Shown piece by piece: positions 21,664-32,985 of a stretch of 64,000 nt of DNA. This stretch comes from Favolaschia claudopus. Lineage: Eukaryota; Basidiomycota; Agaricomycetes; Agaricales; Mycenaceae. The position numbers and the translations under genes are program-made. Numbering within the stretch: position 1 is the stretch's first letter; each line of letters opens with the position of its first letter. The notes under the pieces are model-generated. The model saw nothing but the letters and a program-made list of their open reading frames with translations, had not been told where the DNA came from and did not search any database. The stretch lies in the NCBI GenBank assembly GCA_037176885.1, contig JAWWNJ010000044.1, positions 1,302,001 to 1,366,000 of the forward strand. The letters run 5' to 3'.

Positions 21664-22080
21664 TTTTTTGTTGCTTTTTATGTTTTTTTTTCCTTCCACG
21701 CCAACACAGTGTATATATATCCATCTGTATATATATCCATTGACGCCCGTGCAGGTCCGTGCACGTTGCAGATTATTACGGGCAATGGGCCGGCTCGCGG
21801 AACCGCAAATCATGCAAGCTGGTATTGTAGCAGCGGCGGACACCACCATAACACTCGAAGAATGAAACATGGACGCGATGTCAAGAAAGCCTTTGTTCAG
21901 ATAGTGGATACATTTGATGTTGCTGTATTGTACACAAGTGCTAAGATATTCCGGAAAATCATCAATGTAGACGTGAGCCATTAGGTGCGGATCGATAAAT
22001 ACTCGTAGCAGGAGAATCAAAAATGAATGCGTCTAATTCAGAGTCAGAGTCAGAGTAGTCGTCAGAGTCTTCCGCCGGGC
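21664..22080. other. Spacer between tRNA-Phe and the Furry-like gene
   Basis: Contains the pol III terminator, a tandem TGTATATATATCCAT pair at about 21710-21740 and the 3' flank of the minus-strand gene. No coding sequence supported. Confidence 0.5.
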
Positions 22081-25000
22081 TTAGAGCACCAACACGGAAG
22101 ACATCACGAAAGGTGTCTGAGGAATGTCATTAACCGCCTCGGATGAGATCGACTTGGCAAGGATGGCCGCCACTCGCGCTTCTAGTCGTCGATTCGGAAC
22201 ATTATACGTCGGTATCTCGGAAGACCTTTCGTCTTCCTGGAAGAAAGTCGTCAGATCGTGCAAATTCTGCACAAGGCCACCGAGATCTTCCTGCAACGGA
22301 CTGGATGCCGCGAGAGCCTCCACCTCGGGCTCGAAATCGATGCGCGAAGGTCGAGTCGGCATGGAACATGTGTCAAACACCGCCATCATGTTCGATCGAC
22401 AGGTATCGCGAAGTGTTTCTGCTTGAACAACACACCACCCAGACGCCTCCGGAACACCAAAGACAGTCGCCACAGAGTTGACGTCCTTGGGCATAGTGCG
22501 CCCGTGCATACTCATACGCAAGACGTGTTTGGCAGCCAAACCTCCGGACATTGTCATTGGCTCTTCGAGGACCTCCAAAGCTTGCGCAGCCAAGTCGGTC
22601 TCCAGGAGGCGCAAGAGAGGCATCAGGAGCTCGGACCCGAGCAGTTCTACTGGGTTCCGAGTTTCGCGCTGCTGGAACAAGAGTTTGAGGATCTGCATCA
22701 CCGCGACGCGTAACCAGCGCTGCCGGTTCAAGACGAGGCCAAGGAGTAGCGTGACTATCTCAGTCCAACAGTCTACGCCGTAATGCTCGCGCAGACTTGC
22801 TACGGATTGACGAAGGAAGTCGTCTCGCGTTCGGAAGTGGCCCTTGGCAAAAGAGGTCATGATTTTTTGTATGCTCTGGCGTCCGTCTTGCTCAGCAAGA
22901 ATACTGATATCCTCAGCAAACTCCTTGAGGACCGGGTCGTTGGGAGTGTCAGGACTGTAGGCGTGCAAACAGCGTGGAAGCACCAGCGTGTAGAGATCGC
23001 GAAGACGACCGCTGGTGGGATCAATGAGACGATCGTCCTGGATTTTGGTCAGAGTTCGAACAATTTTCATGGTTGCGTCAGAGGTGGTGGACGAACGCAT
23101 GCCAGTGAGCAATGCAGGCTGTAGATACTCGGGACCATTCCAGCCAAGAGGCCGGCGCGAAATAAGCAGTTCGGCAGTGGCCTGATCGTCCAGGTCCATC
23201 CGCGAAAGCAGAGTCTCGAGGATACCCAGGGTCTGAGCAAACTCGTGCTCAACGGCGGTTGAGAGAGAAGCACATACAGACCAGAACATCTGAGGATACA
23301 TCGACTTGTCAAGATCAGGCAAAGAAACCATGGCGTGCATTGTGCGCATGATCTCCGCCGTGAACGACTTGATGTTGTCGTCCGGACCGGAAATTGTGTT
23401 GGAGAGACGGCCGAGGAGGAGAGCAAGATCTCCGGGCGTGACGCGAACCATGATTGCACGGAATATCTGCAGCGACCTGAAGGCGATTGCCCTGATAGAA
23501 CACGATGTTCCCCAAGATAGAGCTAGCGAACCCCACACCTCTGCCAGCATGGGACACAACGGCAGCATGAAACGTACGACCTCCGCCGAAAGCCATTTCA
23601 TTTTCGGTTCAACATCGACACTGGTCTCGTCCTCTTTCCAGTACATGGGCTCTGCCTCCGCCTCAAGAGTGGAGATAGACGCCTTGAGAGCAGTTCTATT
23701 TGGATACAAATGCCGATCGGGTAATTCGTCGTAGCCGGGAGCGCAAGATCGCAAGATCTGAAAAAGCATGCGCTGGGCTCGCTCTCGAACGAACAGAATG
23801 CGGTGATCCAGATGTGCAAAGACAGCATGGAGCAAGATAGGCAATTGAGTTCTCAGCTCCCAATAACGCTGCAGTGCGACGTCAGCCAAGAACAACCAGG
23901 CAAACTGTGCGGATCCAAGCGAAATTTTGGGCTCAGTGGAGGCGAACAGGTCAACAAGGTCGGCCCAAAGCTCCATGTCCTCCTGGTCTGGAAGGCTAGC
24001 TTGTGGTCAATCGTGGGGAGCATTCGAGCTGGTTCAATGACTGAACATAACTCCTCGAAGATCTGCCGACCGATAGGAGTATGGCAGAGGCACGCGACGA
24101 TATTCGAAGCGCAGTCAATGAATGCTGCACTGCCAACTTTGTGCGACTGTTCGAGAAGGAATCTAACAGTGGCGTGACCGTTGGATTGGTGAGGAGGGTC
24201 AACCAGCCGGGTCCACAGCAGTGATATTTGCTCGGTATAATTCTGCCCGTAGCGCAGCATCAGGGCCATCAGATGATACAGTGCCGAGTGACCTTCCCTG
24301 GAAAGGCTCGTCTTATCCTCCACCATCAGCTCGATATGGGGGATCCAGGACTCCAAGCTTTGAAGCAGCTGCAATGGAACAGTCGAAGTCGAGGATGTGT
24401 TGTAGAACTGAGCAAGCCAATGCGCGAACTGCGTGAGAATAGCAGCAGCTTGAGTCGGATGCTCCACAGCGAGAAAATCGGAAATGAGATGATGAGCATG
24501 AACGAAGGTGGCGGAGGCCCGGCTGCAAGCTGTAGATTCGAACTGGGACATTGTAGTCTGGCCAGCTGTTTGCTGGTGGATAGCCTCAAGCATGTTAAAG
24601 GCATGACGTCGAATGCTTTGAAGAGGGTGGACAGAGGTTGGATAAACCCAAACAAACGATTTGAGCGAAGGTGAAAGCGTGGGTGTCACCACTGCATACA
24701 ATGTCGGACAGAACTTCGAAGAAGAGGACGTGGCTAGAATCAGGCTGTTCAGTGAGGACGAGCGCGCGTCGCAGTGATTCCTCCAGAAGATTCGTATCGT
24801 TCGTGTTCGCAACAAGCAGTGCTTTCAATGCCCTCCTAGAAATAACGTCGTCAAACGGGCCGATGGGGACCAGCAACACGTCACTTACTTTCCACGGGTC
24901 TGCGTAGCCTGATCTTGGGACGCAAGAATGGCTCCAAAATCGTTGCAGAACATCATGGGCAGATAGAGGTTTCAGGTACTCCGGCGGGGTGCGATCTACA

Positions 25001-28000
25001 GGGGACTCGGACGTCTGCTCCGACGGGAAGTATGCCTTTTGCTGTACAAAGTGAGAAATTTGAATACATGAAAATTGAGTGTACTCACGCAGAGGGAAGA
25101 CAGAGCACCGACAGATGCATAGGAGAGCAGCAGCGTTTCGTTTTGAAACCGCTTCACGGACTGGCCGACATCTGTGTCCGACGTGGATGAGGCGGCAGCG
25201 GCGGCTCTCTGCATGAGAATGAGACGCTGCTTCACGCCTTCCGTTTGATGCCCAAATTGACACCATTCTTCGCAGAGACGATAAAGGGAAAGGTGCATAT
25301 TTGGCGGTATAAAACGGTCAGAATCAGTAAGTGCAGCTAGACCATCGAACAGACGTTCAACTGTGCCGCAAAAGTAGCGTCGGAGACGCTGCAATGTGAA
25401 ATTATCTCGCATGTCTGCAGCCGTCAAAAAGGCTTGTGTATTTCGTACAAACTTCAGAACGTTTGCCAATGCAGCTTGCCGCCCAGTGGATCGTTGTAAC
25501 TGCAGATAATGTGCTGTGAGATAGTAAATCCGAGCCACGGCGGAGTAAAGACGCTCTTGTCGTCGCGTGCGGTCCCCGATGGCGGCAGGAGTTGGTCTGA
25601 ATTTGTCTTCGTGAAATTGACGAGGAGTGAGGACGTTTTGATCTACTGTTAGCGTAGAGCCCGCTTTGGATCTCGGGTCATCATAGAATTGACGGCCAGC
25701 AAGAAGGCTAAGATCATCCAGCAACTGTGAATAGGCGTATACCGGGAAGGAGCTGATGCATAGAACAGCCGCGTCGCGGAACGGAGTATATTCAGAGTCC
25801 AAGAAGGGAGTGAGATATCTGAACAGACCGCGTGTCGTTGACATGCGTTCCCGTTCAAAGTTCGCATCCGACGGAGCACGGGAATGGTCTCGCCCAATCT
25901 GCGTCACCGCGAGTCGGTTGGACTCGGATAAGGTAGCAGTTGAGCAGAGTATTTTGAGCCACAGATGCCATTGATCCACGAGCAGCTTGTTGTCCATGAC
26001 TAAACGTGGGCCATCTTTGTCCACTGTATTGGGGCTACGATTAGGAAGCCCAGCAGGAACGCGACTGCTCAACCCAGCGAGGTGTGAAATCGTGGGATGG
26101 TATTTAGTGGCAGCGGCGACGACACTGTCTCGGAAGGATGCAACAGCGGGACTCGAATGCTCCATACATGAATTCATAAACAGAGGGAGAAGATGCCGCC
26201 AAATCTTCCGGTCCTTCTCATTGTTACTGTCGGCGACACGTAAAGGAATGTCCACCCGCTTTGATTGCTGCCATTGCTCTAAGCGCGCCAGTTCAGGCTT
26301 ATCGAGCAATTCCTCGTATCCTCTGAGGTACGACTTGTTACCGCCCTTGCCATGCAACAACTCGACGATCGGCAAATAAGTAACAGGCCGATCTGATGGA
26401 GTTTGCTCTGGGGAAGAAATATGGGCCACAAGCAGACCCAGAATTCGCATGACCTTGACGCCGAGAGCGCGGATATTGGAAGTTTCGGAAGACAGGAGGA
26501 AAAGAGCCCCAGATTCGATCTCGTTGCATCGAGTCGCGACGGCCAACTCGTCTTCTGCAAGAGCCTCCGGCGTACGGTCGATAAGATCCCGAACCCAGAA
26601 GTCGACAAGGCTGACCCAGAGATTGAGCAGCATCGGCGATGTTATGAGGAGTTTTATGCCCGAGCCCTCGTGAGTGATGCGCTGAGGATCAAAAAGGAAC
26701 GTCGTCAATCCCGTTACCACTGTCAGGGCAGTTGACCGATCCGACATAAGGCGCTTGAGAGCTGCAGTAGCAACCTCGCCCACTAGCGGTTCAATGTGTA
26801 CGACACCACGAATGAGCATGTTGATAGCATCCGCCGTAAGGATATTAGAATGCAGACAACGAGGCCACGATTGGAAGCATGTCTGAAGCATACTGATCTG
26901 AGGAACAAGATGGTTGGGGTACGCGACAGTGCCACCTTCTGGATGACGTCGCACAATATAGTTGTGCGACTCCTCATAGGCCGGGTTAATCCGTGCGTAT
27001 AACCATTGCTCGTCGAAGATCGACATCTGGCCTACGGCATTACCACAAGTTGTGGCAATTGTGACGAGAGTAGACCCGCATCGCTCAAAGAAGTCTTGCA
27101 TCCCGGGCTTGGACATGAACGATGGTGACCTGAATTCGGAGGACGTTGGATAATCTTCCCATGAAGGGAAAATTGAGAAGTCGGTGCATGAGGGCCAGGT
27201 TGGCGAGAGAGACTCCTTCTCTATTGTGTGCAGTGAGAGAAGGATCGCTCGGATAGCAATGGCAGTCCTCTCCGGGGCAAGTTGCACACCGCTGAGACTA
27301 GCAGTTTGACTGATGACTGGTTCCTGTATCAACTCTAGACAGAAGTCGCGGCCGAATTCGAAGTGACGGAGAGAACAAAGTGGATGATGTAAATGAACGG
27401 TTCAAGATGGTCGTCAGCCGGGAACACGGTGACACGATTGACAGGAAAGAAGTGTCTGAGCAGTGTGTCCAGTTTCGTCAGGGTTGTTGATGCCGATTCC
27501 TGACACCGGTATAAATAAGTCCAAAGCAATCGCAGCATTCCGTTCATGACTGGAATACGATACGGTTTTTCCTTCAAAACGAATGAATGGAAACCGTGAA
27601 CGTTGCATAGGAAGTACGCACCTTGACTTTGGATAACGCAGTTTCAAAGCATGGTACCCAATTTTTCAAGAAATATGTTTGTGGAGCAACACAAAGAGAC
27701 GTTATGACCAGAGGGAAAGCCACATGCCAGTATCGCGGTTTCGATACCATTTCCTTCGCCTTTGGATAAATCAATTCTATTGCTTTCGCCCACTGTGGAT
27801 TGTTTGTTTCCGCCTGTGCGGTCTGGGAAAAAGATGAGCGTTCGACTGGCAAGTTGGCTCAAGGACAATTGAACAAACCTTCCCAATAGGATGAAGGAGT
27901 TTAACAAGAGTCTCGGCAAATGCCGTTTTCAACCTGAAACCGTGGGCCTGCACGAAGGACTTGGAAAGGGATTCTAGGAATTCGGCGCCTTCCTCGAACG

Positions 28001-29677
28001 CCTCCGGTGGCCAGACCTGCCCAATATGTCAACCAATTGGCATTAAGAGTGAATAATACGAACCTTGATCTGGATATGGTTGATTCCCTTCACAAGATTC
28101 TCATATTTCATGTCAAGATCTTTTGGTACCTGCCCATGCGCAACAGGACCCAACTCCGACAAGAAGCGGTCTGTGACACTCACAAACCTAAGCGACTGTG
28201 AGCATTTCAGAAACCGTCCAATGAACAGTCACTGACCGAACTTTGGAAATGTGTCCTAAAAGAGTGGCGTATAATTCGGCATTGGTTCTGTGGTTGGCCG
28301 ACTGGGCAAGTAGCTTCAGATCCGGTTTTCGGAACTGCTCGAAAGTCGTCTCCTCCAAACTATATCCCATCGTCTCCCCAAGCGCGTCCTTGGGAATGGA
28401 TTGCAATACTGCAATGAGCGCGCGGCACATCACATAGATGGACGCTAAAGACTTCCTTTCGTTCAGAAGGCCGGGAACATCATTTATTCGGATGCGAGAT
28501 GGACTAGGAGATTGGGCCATATGCGATCTGATCACGTCCGAGCCGACGTTTTCAGTCTGAGTTCTTCGCCAGCGCATTATAGAATCAACTACAGGCTTTG
28601 TGTGCTTCTGCGCAATCTTCCCCAGTGAATCAAGGATATCGTCAAATTTAGGATCGACCCCCGGACCCATAGAGTCCGCCAATAGTGGTTCGTGATCCTA
28701 AATGTATTCAATAACGTCTTCGCTTCAGAGATCACCGTAACTCACAAAAGCCTCCCTCAAGAAAAGATCTATTTTACCTTCAGCGGTGGCGGCAAATCGG
28801 ATAAATACAGCGTGAAGTGCGTAGTCCGAAGGAGTTTTGGGATCCATGATGACCTTGTCCTCATCGAAATCGGGCGTTTCGCTTCGGACTGGGCCAAACG
28901 CATTGGGCACCCGAGGAACTGGTGGAGGCGACGATGAGAAGGGATGGTTCTGGCCATAGTCGCTGCCAGGATCTGAGCTATGGAAAATCGATCCTGACTG
29001 GGAGTGATGGGACTTTGCATAACCATGTCCTTTGGACTTCGAAGTCGGGGGTCTGTGCGTGTGCCTTCCTTCACTAGAACCAGGTGTTGGCGGCCTATGA
29101 TAAGGCGGACTAGTGGTAATAGTACTTTGAGCCATACTAGGCCCGCGAGACAATATAGTAGAAGAGTTTAGCGAAGTCGTAGACCGATTGAAAGGATTCT
29201 TCAGGACCGGATAGGCTTGGTGATCTATGGGAGGGACGGGAGGAGCATCATTCGACTTTCCACCGCTTTTGAAAGCGGCGCGAATGGACGCGAAAGAAGA
29301 CTTCTTCGTGAACCCAGTTGGCGCTGCAATGGAAGACTGGGCAGAATGGGCGAAAGGTGTCGATGACTTGGTCGTGTAACGCGTAGATATGGAATGGCCA
29401 GAATCCTCAGACGCTACCGAATCGCCTCTAGAATGGGAAGGGAAGTAGGTTCTCTGGTCGAAGCTGGGTGTAGGGGTGGTTGCGGCTGTGGGTGAATCCT
29501 GTCCTGAGCTCGAGCCAAAAGCACCAAACAAGCTATTTCCGCCTGTTCTTCCGAAGGGAACAGGTGTGTTGTATTCCTCTTCATCGAAATCTGTATGCTG
29601 TATTATTGAGATGTTCTGAACCGACTTGCAGTCAACCTACCGGGGATTGTAATTTGGATGGATGAGCTGAAGCTCAT
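22081..29677 (-). CDS. Cell morphogenesis protein of the Furry/Tao3/Pag1 family
   Basis: Giant HEAT/ARM-like scaffold protein (over 2,200 residues) of the NDR-kinase (RAM/MOR) polarity pathway. It starts at ATG 29677-29675 (MSFSSSIQITIP), splices to a Ser/Pro-rich, disordered N-terminal part (29592-28725; FDEEEYNTPVPFGRTG, ending VSYGDL), then enters the conserved region at 28682 (PKFDDILDSLGKIAQKHTKP). Long alpha-helical repeats follow through to 22081, including WADLVDLFASTEPKISLGSA and RYWELRTQLPILLHAVFAHL, typical of the cell morphogenesis N-terminal, central and C-terminal regions. Introns are few and short in the 3' half, with long exons at 27332-25060 and 23976-22081. No frameshift noticed. 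It should act at sites of polarised growth with an NDR kinase and Mob2. Confidence 0.88.
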
Positions 29678-30071
29678 GGTTGGAACTCAGACGCCTCTGA
29701 CCCACGCCAGACACCAAAGGTCCAGGAGCACTTGACCAGAAGTGCGATAAGTGAATGAGGAGAGCAAGTTCGAGGCCAACGGACCAGGTATACACTGCCG
29801 ATCGTCTTCTCGACGCGATCATGATGCTATTCCCACGAAAGTGATGGCGAAGTATATAAGGGCCGCAAAGAGCGTTACAAGCTCAAGCAATCTTTTTAGA
29901 CAGTTCCATGACCTCTACATTTACTCTCTCGAGAGTCACGGCGATTCACGATTGCAAGAAGGAATTGGCTGGGTATAGAACTTGCTTCATTCTCTTTCAT
30001 TGTGTAGCGAGTGTCAGACCTCTCCAACAGCCGTCGTTGTTGTGTTTTGTAGTAAAAAAAAATACATCTTT
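29678..30071. other. Promoter region of the Furry-like gene
   Basis: Between two minus-strand genes. Contains a TATATAA-type stretch near 29855 and an A-rich run at 30053-30063. No gene recognised. Confidence 0.45.
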
Positions 30072-31118
30072 TTATGCGCTGTCCTCCATCCATTGTCTCA
30101 GCACCGACAGTCCGTCCTCAGCGTTCGACTTTTCGTCTACCCCTCGGCCGACTTTCACCCATGTCCCCAAGAATTGGACCTCTCCACCCTCCCATGCCTC
30201 GAACCTGAACGCGCCTTTTTCGCCGCTGCACTCCAGCCCACCCATTTCCGTCCCTTCTCCCTCTTCACCTAGTCCTTCGACGCCTACTCCTCCCGTTTGC
30301 GCTACTCTCCGCTTCTCCAACTCTCGTTCGAGGATAGTTTTCACCCGGTTGATAGCCAGGCTCTCAGAGGTTGCAGATGCCGCCGTACCCGGCTTAAGAA
30401 GGTCGGACTTGTGTGCCAGAATGAGTAGCGACGGTAAGATTTGGGACGGCGGAAGAGATGTGAGGGCATTCAAGATAACGTGCAGATGCCTAAACCAGTG
30501 GTCAGCGCCGGAGTTCAATGAGGGAAGAGTCACTTCACTCTGCGACAGCAGGTCCATTGCGAGATACCGTGCTTGCGTCAACCACAAATGCAATAGCTTT
30601 TGCATCCCCGATGAACTCGTTGACTTGGTCTCGAATTCTCGGATGCCCAGGGATATCCACTACAAGTAAATTTTTCTTGGTCTCAGGGAGAGAGACTGTA
30701 GATGTATTCGTTTGCAGTGACGTGTGGGTGGGTAGCGTCTGATTGTACACTAACTGAACAGAAGTCAGTTCAGCATTCAACACTCAAATTGCTCATCGAC
30801 GCGCCGTAGAGAGAATGGCTGTCTTCCCAGCATCCGGGGGACCAACCAAGAGCAGTAGGTTCCCCTTAGCTCGGGACTTCCGGCGCGTAAATAGGACGAG
30901 GACTTCGGAAAAGTCATCAGAAGCAATAGAACACAATTAGTTTATAACTAACTCGCAAGGCAAGCGACAGCAAGAGACAATGACGCGAAAGTCAAAGTCT
31001 GCAAAGTGAGCCACGGCGCAGTTGGGACGGCCGAAACCACTTCTGGTGTAGCTTCAGTTGCATATGAACTCGATCCAGAGCCCTCCATGTCGTGGTTTGA
31101 GGCAACAATTGGTTCCAT
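30072..31118 (-). CDS. Signal recognition particle receptor beta subunit
   Basis: ER membrane GTPase (SRP102/SRPRB) that anchors the SRP receptor alpha subunit. ATG 31118-31116 gives a short lumenal start, then LTLQTLTFASLSLAVACLA, split by an intron (donor near 30952) from ILVLFTRRKSRAKGN, which completes the membrane anchor and basic cytosolic flank. The P-loop is LLLLVGPPDAGKTA (GxxxxGKT/S class); the switch II motif is VVDIPGHPRIRDQV (DxxG as DIPGH); the guanine-specificity motif is LAHKSDLLKPG. The C-terminus ends LRQWMEDSA. Length about 300 residues, in the family range. Introns lie near 30952-30895, 30806-30755 and 30535-30490. Confidence 0.92.
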
Positions 31119-31247
31119 TTCTAAATGTAGCAGCCTCTACATTCAACAAAGACCAACAGACACAACAACATTATTTACGAAAAATTAATAAAATTCACCC
31201 CAGTCTTTCTCTATCAGCAAGCCATACTTGTGTATCTCTAGTGAGCC

Positions 31248-32619
31248 CTAACGGCGACCATTGGGATCATTGATATTTCCCGAAATCCCGTCTGGACTGT
31301 CCGCAGTCGCTGAGGCGGCAACAGCGGCACTTGAGGTCGCCGCATCAGCAGTGCTCGAATCCGACTCGACCGTCGAATCCGAATCGTCCGTCGAATCCGA
31401 ATCGTCCGTCGAATCCGAGTCGTCGGTTGGGTAAGAGTCTTCGCTACCCGTGTCCGAATCATCTGAGTCTACAGTCGAATCTGCAGCGCTTGCCGTCGCA
31501 GATGCTACTACAGAAGTATCGGTGAGGCTTGGCAACTCAGTGATATCGGCATTGGAGCTGTCGGTCGCAGTCGCCACAGTACTGGGAGCGAAGGAGCCGT
31601 AAAAGTTTGACACGCAAGAGCAACTCGTAACGTCAGGGAATTGGCCGTACGGGCACGAGCCGTCTGAACTCCGTTTAAACAAGAGTAGACATAAATCTGA
31701 CAAGACGCTCACCTTGACCAAACGGCACAATAGGGTAATTAGGACCACCATAGAGCCCAGTTGTGACACCTTCCGGCTGTTCGTTGTAACTTCCCCACAA
31801 CTCGGTATTGATCGCACGCCTGCCGCAGTAAGGAGTGGACGGGTAATATCCAAAGATCTGAATCGATTCACGGGCCAAACGACGATACGCCACAGCGACT
31901 TGGATCAAATCAGCCGAGTTGATGATACCTTTGGACTTTGCAAAGGTGATCATCGCATCGGCGACATCCTGTTGCGCACAGACGTCCGCATCGGCGAAGA
32001 GGGCACTGAAACCTTCGATCCCATAGTCGAAACATGGATCGGCATCGTTTAAAAAGAGGTTTCCGCCACTGTTCATGCAGAGATCGAACCATGTATCATC
32101 GAAATTCCAAGACCCGTATCTCTTTCCGAGAGCACGTCTGGTAATGGTGCTGTTGGCTGACGCAGTGGAATTGTCTGCTGTCGAGGTAGAACTATCCGCC
32201 GTGGAAGTGGAATCATCTGCCGTTGAGGTAGAACTATCCGCCGTGGAAGTGGAATCATCTGCCGTTGAGGTGGTGTTGTCCGCCGTTGGGGTGGGATCCA
32301 CGTCTCCGGCGAGGATAGACGTGGAATTATCCGGTGAAGCTGGAGTACCGGGAGTAGCCATATCGGTAACATTCAAAGGGTCCTGGATTACGGTCGCGTT
32401 ACCAGGGGGAGCTTTGGCGGCGCAAGCGGTGGGAACATCAAGTCGACTGTGCCAGAGGTTTAATTTGAATTCAAGAAACAATGCTGCCAATTACCTCGAC
32501 AGAATAAAGCGGCGCGATAGAGGGGCGCCGTGGTGTTTGCGAGACAGCACGCGGCGATCTCCCAGTGGCGAAGCTGTGACAAGAAGGGCGCAGAGGGACA
32601 GAGAAAAGAAAGACTTCAT
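31248..32619 (-). CDS. Secreted repeat-rich protein (mucin-like)
   Basis: ATG 32619-32617 opens a signal peptide (MKSFFSLSLCALLVTASPLG) and a basic stretch with LSRR, a possible processing site. Next is a Thr/Ser-rich segment built from 14-residue repeats (TADDSTSTADSSTS) encoded by 42-bp tandem units at about 32168-32275. A folded Cys-containing domain follows (FDDTWFDLCMNSGGNLFLND through FGYYPSTPYCGRRAINTELW). A final exon has DGSCPYGQFPDVTSCSCVSN and an acidic Ser-Asp repeat tail (18-bp units at 31369-31428). Introns lie near 32505-32452 and 31730-31670. Presumably wall-associated or extracellular; the folded domain is not one I can name. Confidence 0.75.
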
Positions 32620-32985
32620 GATTAATAAGGCAAGAGTATTGGCTCAGGGGAAGAAAAATGAATGTGGAGAGCTACCGGGCTCGACCGAACGAAGAATAGA
32701 AAACGAAAAATGCACCAAACTAAAGAAGAGTCGGAGCGCAAGTTCATTTTATATCGAATCTCAAAAAGGCGCTGACTGACATGAACGCCTCCGTCACACA
32801 GTAGTGTCAGTGGTGCACTGGTAGAGTTACAATGATGAGTGTCAATATCCCCCCGAGAAGTTTTGTTGGCGTGTGCGAAGCAAAATTTTGAGCCAGATTG
32901 TGCATGCTGATGCAGTACACAAGTTGCCGCCGTTGGGGTATCCCTCTGCAGCTGGATTTCGGTTTGCAACAGCCATGGTAGTTAT
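32620..32985. other. Promoter region of the secreted protein and left flank of the Helitron
   Basis: 366 bp. No gene or RNA seen. The Helitron-related sequence appears to begin at the hairpin at 32986. Confidence 0.45.

Noticed and set aside
22124..26735. Numerous plus-strand frames of 60-150 codons
   Set aside because: They lie antisense within the long exons of the Furry-like gene and are shadows of its coding bias.
30018..30669. Plus-strand 253-codon frame
   Set aside because: Antisense to the SRP receptor beta exon with clear GTPase motifs on the other strand.
31369..32275. Tandem repeats as a CRISPR-like array
   Set aside because: Units are direct in-frame codon repeats inside a eukaryotic coding sequence, without unique spacers.
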